From an uncultured Lachnospiraceae bacterium (GTDB lineage Bacteria; Bacillota; Clostridia; Lachnospirales; Lachnospiraceae), in assembly GCA_903789615.1 (NCBI GenBank), contig CAIFEV010000002.1, positions 1-64,000 of the forward strand: a stretch of 64,000 nt of DNA, given 5' to 3'. Made by a program: the position numbers and the translations under genes. Below the pieces are notes generated by a model. The model ran no database searches. It worked only from the letters and a program-made list of their open reading frames with translations, and was not told where the DNA came from. Below are positions 45,727-54,491 of this stretch, piece by piece (the first letter of the stretch is position 1; every line of letters begins with the position of its first letter).

Positions 45727-45732
45727 AGTATA
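45727..45732 (-). promoter_or_regulatory. Extended -10 element before ptsH
   Basis: Minus strand TGGTATACT, a TG-extended -10 with no convincing -35, 48 nt upstream of the ptsH ATG. It suggests that ptsH is transcribed separately from the EIIA gene. Confidence 0.5.
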
Positions 45733-45810
45733 CCAGAAACCTGCGCGCGTGACTACAGGCGCCGCGGGCCGCGCAGACATTTCACCGGTATCTCCCAGAG
45801 AAGCCGCTTC

Positions 45811-46260
45811 TCACATCGCGGTGCACATCCGGTACAGCTCCTGCGGCAAGCTGCAGGACAGCAGTCTCTCCGTGCCGCCCGGAGAACCGACAAGCTCCGC
45901 CACCAGTGCCAGCATCTGCAGATGTGCGTCTGCCGCGTCCGGCGGCGTGGCAAGCAGAAACATGGTCCGCACCGGCAGACCGTCCGGCGCGCCGTAATCG
46001 ATCCCGGGGGTGAGCGTCATCAGCGCCATGCAGGGTCTTCTGACCGCCGCCGAGCGTCCGTGCGGCACCGCCACGCCCTGCCCCAGTGCCGTCGGCTCCT
46101 CCTCTTCTCTTGTCAGAACCGACAGCAGAAATTCATTCTCTGAATAGAGAAGTCCTGCGTCTGAAAGCAGCCCGGTCAGGCGCCGCAATGCCTGTAGGCC
46201 GGACTGGCAGGACTCCTGGAGCGCTATGCAGTTCTCCGACAGCACGTCTGAGAGTCTCAC
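45811..46260 (-). CDS. PTS EIIA (fructose/nitrogen-type) protein
   Basis: A 149-aa stand-alone EIIA_2 domain. It has the phospho-His motif GQGVAVPHGRS, LALVAELV near the C-terminus, and normal length. There is no EIIB or EIIC nearby, so a regulatory (PtsN-like) role is as likely as sugar transport. It follows the DUF3878-like gene by 24 nt and comes before ptsH. Confidence 0.88.
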   Translation of the reverse strand: MRLSDVLSENCIALQESCQSGLQALRRLTGLLSDAGLLYSENEFLLSVLTREEEEPTALGQGVAVPHGRSAAVRRPCMALMTLTPGIDYGAPDGLPVRTMFLLATPPDAADAHLQMLALVAELVGSPGGTERLLSCSLPQELYRMCTAM

Positions 46261-46284
46261 TGGGCACTCTTCCTCACAAATCCC

Positions 46285-47250
46285 TCACAGCAGCTCGATA
46301 TCCAGCACGCTGCGCTTACACCTGCCTCTGCTTCTGTCCTTCTCAAAGAGAAAGATGCGGAAATTCAGCGTGTCATCCGGCAGCATGACAAAGGGCTGCT
46401 CCTCATACGCCGTTATCTCTACATCTCCCTTGCAAAAGACGGGATACGTTCCGGAGAAGCCCTTTTCAAGCAGTCTGTCCGCCACTTCCTGGCGTCTGGC
46501 GTCCACGTCCTTCTGCATATCCCCGTCGTACGTGCGGACCGGATACCCGCTGCCTGCGTCTGCAATTTTCTTCTCCAGCAGCTCCAGGATCTTCTCCTGC
46601 TTCGGCATCCGCCACGACAGGAACTTCCGGCGCAGCGTCCCCGGCTTCTTCGCGTACTTCTCCGCTTCTTTCGCAAAGAACGTGCAGCCGGCTTCCTGCG
46701 CGAGAGCCGCCATCGCCTCGGCGCCCTCCGGGGCTTCCTTATAATAGTCCTGCATACTGTCATTTACCGGAGAGATGTCCATCAGCGGTCCGAACGTCAC
46801 CAGCGCCATCAGGTCTGCTTCCTTCTGGCTGCACGCCAGACCGCCCAGATAGTACCCCTTGTCCGCGATGACACCGAGCGCGTTCGTGACGCGCCGCCAG
46901 TGCTCGAGCCCGCCGCGCCACACATGCCCGATCCGCGAGTAGTCGTAGCCTTCCGTGGCCCGCGCGGCAATCGAAAACCACGCCGTGCACACGTGCCCGT
47001 CCGGGTAGTGAAGGATCAGCCCGCGCCGCTGCCCGTCGGAAGCCGTCTCCGCCTTCGTCCCCGCCGGCGCGCTTCCCATGAGATCGCCCGTCAGCGTGCA
47101 CTCGTGGAGCACAATCACGCTCTCCACCGCGTCATTCATAATGTACGGAATCATCAGATTCCCGTCCTTCATGGCAAATGTGGCCTCGCCATTGTTCAGG
47201 AGTTCATCCACCTGATTCAGAAGTTTTTTATCGGTCAGAAACTGTTCCAT
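46285..47250 (-). CDS. DUF3878-like protein, function unknown
   Basis: A 321-aa soluble protein without signal peptide or TM segments. Its N-terminal half holds conserved-looking HECTLTGDLMG and RIGHVWRGGLEHWRRV; the C-terminal half is Lys/Glu-rich and helical. The name DUF3878 is from memory of clostridial proteins of this size and is uncertain. It lies 17 nt after the RelA/SpoT-domain gene and 24 nt before EIIA. The ribosome site is weak (GAGGAG 13 nt upstream). Confidence 0.6.
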   Translation of the reverse strand: MEQFLTDKKLLNQVDELLNNGEATFAMKDGNLMIPYIMNDAVESVIVLHECTLTGDLMGSAPAGTKAETASDGQRRGLILHYPDGHVCTAWFSIAARATEGYDYSRIGHVWRGGLEHWRRVTNALGVIADKGYYLGGLACSQKEADLMALVTFGPLMDISPVNDSMQDYYKEAPEGAEAMAALAQEAGCTFFAKEAEKYAKKPGTLRRKFLSWRMPKQEKILELLEKKIADAGSGYPVRTYDGDMQKDVDARRQEVADRLLEKGFSGTYPVFCKGDVEITAYEEQPFVMLPDDTLNFRIFLFEKDRSRGRCKRSVLDIELL

Positions 47251-47267
47251 TTGTTATGCAGTGCTCC

Positions 47268-49133
47268 TCAAATTCTCTTTCCAATCTCGGCCGGCGCGAC
47301 GCCGCGGATGTTCTCCTCGCGGATCGTTGCGATCAGCTGACGGCGGAACGCCCGGCATCCCTTTTCGTTCCAGTACTTGCGCCGGTCCACCTTGATGACT
47401 TCAAAGGACGCGTTCTGAATGTCCTCCTTATAACTCGTCTGGTACCGGCCGTCCGGGAAGATGATCGTGATGGAATCCTGATACCGCCCGGGGTCGAGGT
47501 CAAAGCGCTTCGCAAAGGCGCCGGCCGTCTCCTCATCGGTGATCTGCTTCACGTGCGTGTAGTAGCCGACCAGATACGCGAAATAGTCCATGTCGAACTC
47601 GTCCGCCCAGGCCCCGTCCTTCGTGATGAAGACGACGACCGGAAATGTGCGGTGCGGATCCGAAAGAAGGCTCAAGAAGTCGCCGGCCGATTCCCGGCTC
47701 ACCCGCCGCACGCTCTCCCGCATCCTCTCTCCGTCGATGAGCCCGATATTGTCCGCAATCTCGCCGTAGAAATTCGGCCTCGAGAACAGAATGTTCTCCG
47801 GGTCCCGGTAGTTCTCCTCCGGCTCCGCGTAGGCATTGTCAACCCGGAAGAGAAGCCTTCCGTCCTCCCCGCGGGTGATGGATGCCGTGGAGATCCAGGT
47901 CCGGTTCGGGATCCGCGTGTCCAGATGCGTCGTGGTCTCCTGAAACGACTGCTCCTGCGGGCGGTACGTCACTTCCACCAGGTATCCCGGCCGCATCCCG
48001 TAAAAACTGTCCGTCTCTTCCGGCAGGTCCGGGAAAACCTCGCCGAACCGCGAGTGAACCCACGAATAGATATAGTCGCTGGCCTTGCGGAACGCGTCCT
48101 GCGGCGGGATATTGGCCGTATTCAGATACGCCTGCGCCTGAAATACCTTGTAGCGCCCCAGCGGCTTGAACGGCTCGAACTTGTGGCGCCTGACGACGGC
48201 CGGCTTCTCCTGCCGGCTCCTCACCGCCTCGATGGCCCGGTACAGGCTCTCATTTCTCGGGCCTATGTCATTGACCACTTCGACGATCCTGTCCAGCGTC
48301 AGCGGCGGCGTCTCCTGCGACATGTCGTTCCACAGCTCCCGGATGGCCGGAAAACGCGGAAACTTGTAGAAAATCTTCGCCAGATCCTGATCCTGCGCGA
48401 AGCACTGCGCGATCTCCGGAGAGAGCCTCTCCGACGTGAAGGTCAGGCGGTAGTGGCAGCGCAGCATGTTGTCCCAGTGGCCGTTCTTGTAGTGGCGGTG
48501 CCCCAGGTCCTCCATCACGCTCACGATCGTGTCGTCACACAGCTCGAACGTCGCCAGGATCGAATTCATCTTGCGGGCGAGCCCCTCGGAATCCTCCCCG
48601 ACAAATGCCGTCCCCTTGTACCGCATGTCGTGTTCGATCTCGTGCCACCCCTCAAACGCATTGGTGCGCACCTGGATTTCAAACGTGTCGTCGATATAGT
48701 CCTGCAGTACGGGATTTTCGATGCTCTTCCAGAGGTAAGACGGCATGCGGAACACGCCGTTGGTCTTCATGGCGCGGAATTCATAATCGGTGTTCTCGGA
48801 TGTCTCCCACTCGCCGGGTTCGGAAAAAAGCGTGTCCAGAAGATTCATGCAGATGCGCATGTCATCGGAATAATACAGAATGATCCGCAGGCCGACAAGG
48901 TCCTGGAGCTTGCGGTGCTCATTTTCCGAGCCGTCCACGCCGTACTGTTTCATGCGCATCTTGTCCACCATGGAGTCCACGGCCTTGACGCGGTGCGCGA
49001 TGCGGAAGTACATGCCGCTTTTCTTCAGTTTTTCTTCAATAATGTCAACCAGGTCCTCGACCACGATGTCGGGGACATGGATTTTTTCTACGTTCTCTCT
49101 TGTAAAAAGAGCCTCTTCTTCTTCAAGGGTCAT
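47268..49133 (-). CDS. RelA/SpoT-domain protein with a large unknown C-terminal region
   Basis: A 621-aa protein. Residues about 40-215 form a (p)ppGpp synthetase-like fold: RVKAVDSMVDKM, LVGLRIILYYSDD, and the hallmark FEIQVRTNAFEGWHEIEHDM. The usual YxSxH guanine-binding loop is replaced by KTNGVFRMP, so nucleotide choice may differ. There is no HD hydrolase, TGS or ACT domain. Residues 220-621 are soluble and unrecognised; a core near 500-560 (RTFPVVVFITKDGAW ... AYLVGYYTHVKQI) looks like an alpha/beta domain. It sits in a tight leftward run DUF3592-like, this gene, DUF3878-like, EIIA. Confidence 0.8.
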   Translation of the reverse strand: MTLEEEEALFTRENVEKIHVPDIVVEDLVDIIEEKLKKSGMYFRIAHRVKAVDSMVDKMRMKQYGVDGSENEHRKLQDLVGLRIILYYSDDMRICMNLLDTLFSEPGEWETSENTDYEFRAMKTNGVFRMPSYLWKSIENPVLQDYIDDTFEIQVRTNAFEGWHEIEHDMRYKGTAFVGEDSEGLARKMNSILATFELCDDTIVSVMEDLGHRHYKNGHWDNMLRCHYRLTFTSERLSPEIAQCFAQDQDLAKIFYKFPRFPAIRELWNDMSQETPPLTLDRIVEVVNDIGPRNESLYRAIEAVRSRQEKPAVVRRHKFEPFKPLGRYKVFQAQAYLNTANIPPQDAFRKASDYIYSWVHSRFGEVFPDLPEETDSFYGMRPGYLVEVTYRPQEQSFQETTTHLDTRIPNRTWISTASITRGEDGRLLFRVDNAYAEPEENYRDPENILFSRPNFYGEIADNIGLIDGERMRESVRRVSRESAGDFLSLLSDPHRTFPVVVFITKDGAWADEFDMDYFAYLVGYYTHVKQITDEETAGAFAKRFDLDPGRYQDSITIIFPDGRYQTSYKEDIQNASFEVIKVDRRKYWNEKGCRAFRRQLIATIREENIRGVAPAEIGKRI

Positions 49134-49151
49134 TGCGGTCGGCTTTCATAT

Positions 49152-49553
49152 TCAAATAGTAAGCAGCATGACGACGGCGATGAGCGCGAATGCGCCGCCC
49201 GCGGCGGCCAGAATAAGCCCGGCGGAGGACACGTACGCCGTGTCGCCCGCGTAGTTGGTCTGTGGTTTTTTCGGATTGTAGTGTACGATGACCGGCTTGT
49301 TCACCGGGTAGTCGGTTCTGGTCGCAGCCGCATCCCGCAGCTCCGCGTAAAAGCGGCTGCCGGCGACGGAAAAGCGCACGACGGGCGTGAGCATTCCGTT
49401 CTTTATCTTGTAGCTGTCCACCTTCCCATTAACTTCCTTTTCGCAGGAAGCCGCCTTTTTCTTCGCACTGCGATACATCAGCAGGCCGAGTATGATCATA
49501 ATGGCTGCCGGAATAAAGAGCATGCCGAGTATCGAACCGGTATTTGAATCCAT
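49152..49553 (-). CDS. DUF3592-like membrane protein
   Basis: A 133-aa protein with a TM segment at each end (about 8-26 and 106-131) and an extracytoplasmic-size beta-rich domain between (PVVRFSVAGSRFYAE, then VIVHYNPKKP), the usual DUF3592 plan. Function unknown. GAGGAG precedes the ATG. It is first of the run leading into the RelA/SpoT-domain gene (18-nt gap). Confidence 0.75.
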   Translation of the reverse strand: MDSNTGSILGMLFIPAAIMIILGLLMYRSAKKKAASCEKEVNGKVDSYKIKNGMLTPVVRFSVAGSRFYAELRDAAATRTDYPVNKPVIVHYNPKKPQTNYAGDTAYVSSAGLILAAAGGAFALIAVVMLLTI

Positions 49554-49759
49554 TCTGTATTCTCCTCAAATCCAAGCGGAAGAGCCGCGGGACGTTTGGG
49601 ACTGCCCGCAGTCTCTTCTTATCTTAACAATTCCATTCAAGTCTTGCAACCGCCCGCGCCGCGGAAAATTAAACGGCAGAGAGGGGAACCGATTGAATTC
49701 CCCCGGCAGATTCTGTATTATGAAGCCGTACTATTTTGTCTTCACAAAGGAGCGTCTCC

Positions 49760-50116
49760 ATGAACAGGATCACCGTACGACCAGGAAAATCCATCGCCGC
49801 CGCAGCGCTTGCCGCCAGCTTGTTTCTTCTGACCGGCTGTTATGATGCGCCTTCCATCACAGGTACCTGGAACGGCACGGATACAGACGGAACGCCCATT
49901 TCGTACACCTTTAACGAAAACGGCACCGGAAGCTGCACCGACGGAGACGATACCGTCAGCCTGCAGTACAAAAACGACACGGACAACCAGGTCATCTGGA
50001 TCAAGGCAGCCGTCACCGGCCAGAACACCGAGATCAAGCTGGTCTACGAAGTTAAAAAGGACAAGCTGACGCTGACGGGAGAAGGAGCTTCGACCACCTT
50101 CGAAAAGCAGTCCTAA
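49760..50116 (+). CDS. Small secreted lipoprotein
   Basis: A 118-aa protein with a lipoprotein signal: basic start, hydrophobic SIAAAALAASLFL, lipobox LLTGC (Cys27). The mature part is a small beta-rich domain starting SITGTWNGTDTDGTP, like clostridial lipocalin-type or DUF5640-like surface lipoproteins. The ATG at 49760 follows AAAGGAG. It is monocistronic, with a terminator right after. Confidence 0.8.
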   Translation: MNRITVRPGKSIAAAALAASLFLLTGCYDAPSITGTWNGTDTDGTPISYTFNENGTGSCTDGDDTVSLQYKNDTDNQVIWIKAAVTGQNTEIKLVYEVKKDKLTLTGEGASTTFEKQS

Positions 50117-50120
50117 ACAA

Positions 50121-50160
50121 AAGGGAGAGCACGGAATTTTCCGTGTTCCCCCTTTTTTTA
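50121..50160 (+). terminator. Terminator of the lipoprotein gene
   Basis: GGGAGAGCACGGA pairs with TTCCGTGTTCCCCC, followed by seven T. It sits between convergent genes. Confidence 0.85.
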
Positions 50161-50179
50161 ATGTACAGCTTCCGGCATT

Positions 50180-51295
50180 TCAGTACTCAATGCGCGCGGT
50201 TTCGCGGAGAATGACGGCTGCGTAGGCCGCTTCCGGCGAAAAATCCGAGAGCACGGTGACCGGAAGACCGTCGGCCGCCGTCTCCGATGCGTAGCGGGCT
50301 GTCTTGGCGTCCGGACCGCCGGCCAGATACACCGGAACGCCCGCCTTTCCGCACATGCGCGCGAAGAACTGCAGCGCCGTTCCGTCACCCTTCGTGCAGA
50401 AGGTCCCGCTGTGATAGGTGTAGATAACGACCGCCTTCGTGCTGCGGGTGAGCGCAAAGTTGTGGTAATTCAGCCCCACATACGGGCGGATCATCATAAC
50501 CTCGCCGTCAAATGTCAGGTCATGCTCAAAGAACGCGGCCCGCATGTAATCCGGGATAATCGGCAGACAGTGATCCTGATGCTTCGGGTTGCGTACAAAG
50601 ATACCGTCCCGGATGGTCCCGAAGGACTCGCCGCCGAAAGCCGTGAAGTTGCCCTTCACGCCGTCCGCCTCCATGAGCTCCTCGCCCTTGAACAGCAGGG
50701 ATTCCTTGTTGTCATTGGTCGCCACGGCGAAGATCCCCGGGAAGGATTCCGGCGAGTTGACATAGTCGACCGCGGCCCGGAAATTCATCACAGCGTTGGA
50801 ATTCTTCTCGCCGACCGGAGCGTTGGCCGAGATGAATACGACCGGGCAGGGAAGCAGCCCGTAGAGCAGCTCGCCGAACAGCGCCGCCGAATAGGACATC
50901 GTGTCGGAGCCGTGCGTGATGATGCATCCCTTGTACTTCTTCAGATCGGCCGTGTGAAGCGTCTTCAGCAGTACTTCCCACTCATGCAGCGTGAAGTTCT
51001 CGCTGAGAACGGTGAACGGACGGATCACCTCAAATTCGTCGTTTTTCCCGGTCTCTTTTTTATAAGCCTCAATGACCGCCGCCGAGGTCGCCTCCGTCGT
51101 GTCGATGATGTGGTCGTGCACGGCGCTTCCGATGGTTCCGCCCGTCAGGATCACGAGGATCTTCGTGCTTTTCTTCTTCTTTGCATGCCCGTCCGTCGTT
51201 CTGGGAACCGCAGCCGCTTCCGGTGCGGAAAGTTTCTTCTCCGCCCCGGCCGGCCGTGTATTGTCATCCGACTTCGCTGTTGTCTGTGTTTTCAT
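50180..51295 (-). CDS. L-asparaginase (type I-like)
   Basis: Splits asparagine to aspartate and ammonia. The 371-aa protein has ILTGGTIGSA with the first Thr nucleophile, and ITHGSDTMSYSAA with the second Thr-Asp pair. The first 45 residues are a charged, low-complexity extension with a Lys run (AKKKKS) and no signal peptide. The ATG at 51295 has GGAGG 6 nt upstream. It overlaps the Na/Pi symporter gene by 32 nt. Confidence 0.88.
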   Translation of the reverse strand: MKTQTTAKSDDNTRPAGAEKKLSAPEAAAVPRTTDGHAKKKKSTKILVILTGGTIGSAVHDHIIDTTEATSAAVIEAYKKETGKNDEFEVIRPFTVLSENFTLHEWEVLLKTLHTADLKKYKGCIITHGSDTMSYSAALFGELLYGLLPCPVVFISANAPVGEKNSNAVMNFRAAVDYVNSPESFPGIFAVATNDNKESLLFKGEELMEADGVKGNFTAFGGESFGTIRDGIFVRNPKHQDHCLPIIPDYMRAAFFEHDLTFDGEVMMIRPYVGLNYHNFALTRSTKAVVIYTYHSGTFCTKGDGTALQFFARMCGKAGVPVYLAGGPDAKTARYASETAADGLPVTVLSDFSPEAAYAAVILRETARIEY

Positions 51296-53069
51296 TCTGC
51301 ACCTCCGGAAGAGCATATTTCTTTTCCAGTATCAGGAATTCCTTGCGGAACGCCGCGTTGTCCGCGCGCTTCACGCTGTTTAAATACGCGTGCGTATCGT
51401 ACCCGTCATTTCTCGTGCGGATCAGCGTGACCGCGATGTTGGAGCAGTGGTCCGCCACGCGCTCGAAGTTCGAGGTCAGATCCGAGACCACAAAACTCAT
51501 TCCCATGTTGCAGCGGCCCTCTGTCAGACGCTGCACATGGCGCTGTTTGATCTGATCGCTCAGCTCGTCGATCACTTCCTCCAGCGGCTCCACGCGCCTT
51601 GCCGTCTCCACATTCCCGTCGGCAAATGCGTCAAACGTCAGATTGACGATGTCTGTCAGAGCCTGGATCATCGTCCGCATCTCAGCCCGGGCCGGCGCCG
51701 AGAAGGAGGCATGCTTTTCGTGCATCTCCCTGGCATAGTCCATGATGTTGCAGGCGTGGTCGGAAATCCTTTCGAAGTTGCCGACCGAATGCAGCAGCAT
51801 CGCGAGCGTCTCCGACTCCTTGTCAGTCAGGTCTCTTGCGGAAATCTTCATCAGATACGTCCCGACCTTGTCCTCGTAGGTATCCACGCGGTTTTCGATG
51901 CCGCTTATCTGTTCCGCCTTTGGCTGCGAGTAATTCCAGATAAGATCCAGGCTCATGAACAGAGCTTTCCGGGACAGATCCGCCATCCGGTTGACCTCCA
52001 GCCGGCTGTGCTCCAGCGCCAGCCCCGGCTGGGACAGAAATCTCGCGTCAAGAATCTTGAACTCGTCCGTCTCCTTTTCCCCGGCACTCTCGCCGTGATC
52101 CGGAACGGTGAGAGTTGCCAGCTTCACGAGGGACTTCCGGTTCGGCAGCAGCACCGCGGTTGTTATCAGATTGAACATCGAGTGGATCACCGCGATGCCC
52201 GTCATGGACGCATTGGCAGTCAGAAACGCGAACGGGTGAAACGCGTTGATCGTGTAGAAAATGATCATGAACGCGATCGTTCCGATGACATTGAAATACA
52301 GGTGGACAAATGCGGCCCGTCTGGCGTTTTTGTTGGTCCCCACCGAAGAGAACAGCGCCGTCGTGCAGGAGCCGATATTCTGTCCCATTATCATAGGAAG
52401 TACTGCCCCGTACGGCACGCTCCCGGTCACGGAGAGCGCCTGCAGAATGCCGATGGATGCCGAGGAACTCTGCAGCACCGTGGTGATGAGAACTCCGACC
52501 AGCATTCCCATGAACGGGTTGGTAAAGGTCGTCATCAGGCTCACGAACTGCGGCACTTCCTTCAGCGGCTCCAGCGCCGTTGACATCGTGTCCATGCCGA
52601 TCATGAGGAAGCCGAATCCCGCGAGAACCTTTCCGATCTCATGAAGCGAGTCCTTGTTCATGAATACGATCATGATCGTTCCGGCCAGTGCCAGGACGGG
52701 TGCAAACGACGAAGGCTTCAGAAGGGTCACAAGCAGACTGTCCGACTCAATGCCGGTCAGCGACAGAATCCAGGAGGTGGCTGTGGTTCCGATATTGGCG
52801 CCCATGATGATGCACGCCGCCTGCTCCAGCTTCATGATTCCGGAGTTGACGAAGCCGACCACCATGACCGTCGTCGCGCCGGACGACTGGATTACCGCCG
52901 TAACGCCCGCTCCCAGCAGCACGCCCTTGATCGGACTGCTCGTCAGCCTCTCCAGAATCGTCGTCAGGTTGCTTCCGGCGGCTTTTGCAAGTCCGTCCGC
53001 CATGATGTGCATGCCGTACAGGAACATCCCGATTGCGCCGAGCAGAGAAAGTATATTAAGCAATGACAT
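51264..53069 (-). CDS. Na/Pi cotransporter with C-terminal PhoU domain
   Basis: A 601-aa NptA/YjbB-type protein. The N-terminal half has about eight TM segments in two inverted repeats marked by QSSGATT and QSSSASIG. The C-terminal half (about 350-575) is a PhoU-like helical domain (LLHSVGNFERISDHACNI, then LTSNFERVADHCSNIA). It moves or senses phosphate at the membrane. It is middle of alaX-nptA-asparaginase. Confidence 0.93.
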   Translation of the reverse strand: MSLLNILSLLGAIGMFLYGMHIMADGLAKAAGSNLTTILERLTSSPIKGVLLGAGVTAVIQSSGATTVMVVGFVNSGIMKLEQAACIIMGANIGTTATSWILSLTGIESDSLLVTLLKPSSFAPVLALAGTIMIVFMNKDSLHEIGKVLAGFGFLMIGMDTMSTALEPLKEVPQFVSLMTTFTNPFMGMLVGVLITTVLQSSSASIGILQALSVTGSVPYGAVLPMIMGQNIGSCTTALFSSVGTNKNARRAAFVHLYFNVIGTIAFMIIFYTINAFHPFAFLTANASMTGIAVIHSMFNLITTAVLLPNRKSLVKLATLTVPDHGESAGEKETDEFKILDARFLSQPGLALEHSRLEVNRMADLSRKALFMSLDLIWNYSQPKAEQISGIENRVDTYEDKVGTYLMKISARDLTDKESETLAMLLHSVGNFERISDHACNIMDYAREMHEKHASFSAPARAEMRTMIQALTDIVNLTFDAFADGNVETARRVEPLEEVIDELSDQIKQRHVQRLTEGRCNMGMSFVVSDLTSNFERVADHCSNIAVTLIRTRNDGYDTHAYLNSVKRADNAAFRKEFLILEKKYALPEVQNENTDNSEVG

Positions 53070-53082
53070 AAAAATTTAATCC

Positions 53083-54258
53083 TCAGTGTTCCTGTCCGGC
53101 AAGCGCCGCCAAAATGTCTGCCTTCGAGGCGTTCACAGATCCCTGTACCATCTCCGGCTTTCCGCCGCCGCGCGCGCCAAAGGCTTCGCGCAGCGCCTGA
53201 TTCGGCTTGCGGCAGTCTCCGGATGCCGATCCGATGATGTACTTGTAGCCGTCTGCATCATCCCCCACGAAGACACCGGCGTACCCGCTGCATTTGGCCG
53301 CAAGCAGGTTCACGAAATCTCTCTGGGCTTTTGTGTCAAGCTCTTCCTCAAAGAACCAGGCGTCCTTCTGTCCCTCCGGAACAGCCTCCGCCTTCTGCCG
53401 CACCGCCTGGATCTGGAACGACGCCAGTTTCCCCTTCAGGGCAAATACGTCATCCTGCACCTTCTTCACGGCCGGCGCGATCTCCTCCGGTTTCACGGAG
53501 AGTTCCTTTGCAGCCGCCGATGCAGCGTCCCAGACGTCCTGCACCGCCGCAAGCGCCCGGCTCCCGCTGGCAATCGTCAGGCGGATACCGCCTTTGTAGT
53601 TCTCGGCTTTCAGAATTTTGATAAGTCCGATCTCGCCGGCGCGGGCCACATGCGGCGCGCAGCAGGCGCACAGATCATACCCCTTTACCTCGACGAGACG
53701 TACCGGCCCGTCAATCTCAATCTTGCTGCGGTAGTCAAGCGCCGCGAGCACTTCCTTCTCCGGGTACGAGCAGATGACTTCCACATTCTCATATACCGCG
53801 CGGTTGGCTTCCTGCTCGATTTTCTTCAGTCCCTCCGGGCTGACCACGCCGTCCATGTCCATCGTGACGATGTCCGGGCTCAGATGAAATCCTACATTAT
53901 TGTAACCGTAATATTTGTGGATCAGTCCGGAGAGGATATGCTCGCCGGTGTGATTCTGCATATTCGAAAAACGCTGCGGCCAGTCGATAGCCCCCTTTAC
54001 GCAGCTCCCGGCCTCCAGCGGCCTGTCGGTGAAGTGTGTGATCACCTGACTCTTGTCGATGCTCACATAGAACACATCCGCCGCACCGAGTTTCCCGGTG
54101 TCCGGGCTCTGCCCGCCCTCCTCCGGGAAGAACAGCGTCTGATCGAGTACCACGGCATAAGCGTTCCGCCCGTCTTTTTTCACCGGTTCGCAGGAGAGGA
54201 CTTCCGCCGTAAACTCTTTTCCGTATGGCTGGTCGTCATATAATTTGATCGTAGACAT
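53083..54258 (-). CDS. Alanyl-tRNA editing protein, AlaX-L type
   Basis: Hydrolyses Ser- or Gly-tRNA(Ala) in trans. The 391-aa protein has the zinc motifs HTGEHILSG and CCAPHVARAGEIG of the editing domain and a C-terminal DHHA1-like domain (AFGARGGGKPEMVQG), making it the long AlaX form. The ATG at 54258 (STIKLYDDQPYG) was chosen for family fit. It is first in its transcript, divergent from the HPr-like gene. Confidence 0.93.
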   Translation of the reverse strand: MSTIKLYDDQPYGKEFTAEVLSCEPVKKDGRNAYAVVLDQTLFFPEEGGQSPDTGKLGAADVFYVSIDKSQVITHFTDRPLEAGSCVKGAIDWPQRFSNMQNHTGEHILSGLIHKYYGYNNVGFHLSPDIVTMDMDGVVSPEGLKKIEQEANRAVYENVEVICSYPEKEVLAALDYRSKIEIDGPVRLVEVKGYDLCACCAPHVARAGEIGLIKILKAENYKGGIRLTIASGSRALAAVQDVWDAASAAAKELSVKPEEIAPAVKKVQDDVFALKGKLASFQIQAVRQKAEAVPEGQKDAWFFEEELDTKAQRDFVNLLAAKCSGYAGVFVGDDADGYKYIIGSASGDCRKPNQALREAFGARGGGKPEMVQGSVNASKADILAALAGQEH

Positions 54259-54357
54259 CCTATAAATCCTTTCTTTCCTCACATTCCAAAACTGGAATCT
54301 AAACAAATATACCACAGAACCTCGCTTTTTAGCACCCATATTTAGTGCACATTGCGA

Positions 54358-54386
54358 TTGACAAGGCAGGTATAAAACCTTTATTA
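54358..54386 (+). promoter_or_regulatory. Promoter of the HPr-like gene
   Basis: -35 TTGACA (54358-54363, perfect), 17-bp spacer, -10 TTATTA (54381-54386). It leaves a leader of about 100 nt. Confidence 0.75.
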
Positions 54387-54389
54387 TCA

Positions 54390-54491
54390 CGTTACCGCCT
54401 GAAAAACGCGGTAAAAAGGCGGTTTTGAGAGTTTGTAAGCAGGTCCTGGTACCTGCCGTCAGTTGGAATGACCCGAAAGGAGTCGATCACT
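54390..54491 (+). promoter_or_regulatory. Structured 5' leader of the HPr-like gene
   Basis: TTACCGC (54392-54398 region) can pair with GCGGTAA, or alternatively ACCGCC with the later GGCGGT; the two use the same bases. A second hairpin GCAGGT/ACCTGC follows, then the AAAGGAG site. It matches no riboswitch class that I know. Confidence 0.35.

Noticed and set aside
47178-49547. A 789-codon open frame antisense to the RelA/SpoT-domain gene
   Set aside because: It is rich in Arg, His, Val and Leu with no domain pattern, typical of the antisense shadow of a GC-rich gene. The sense frame has clear Rel motifs.
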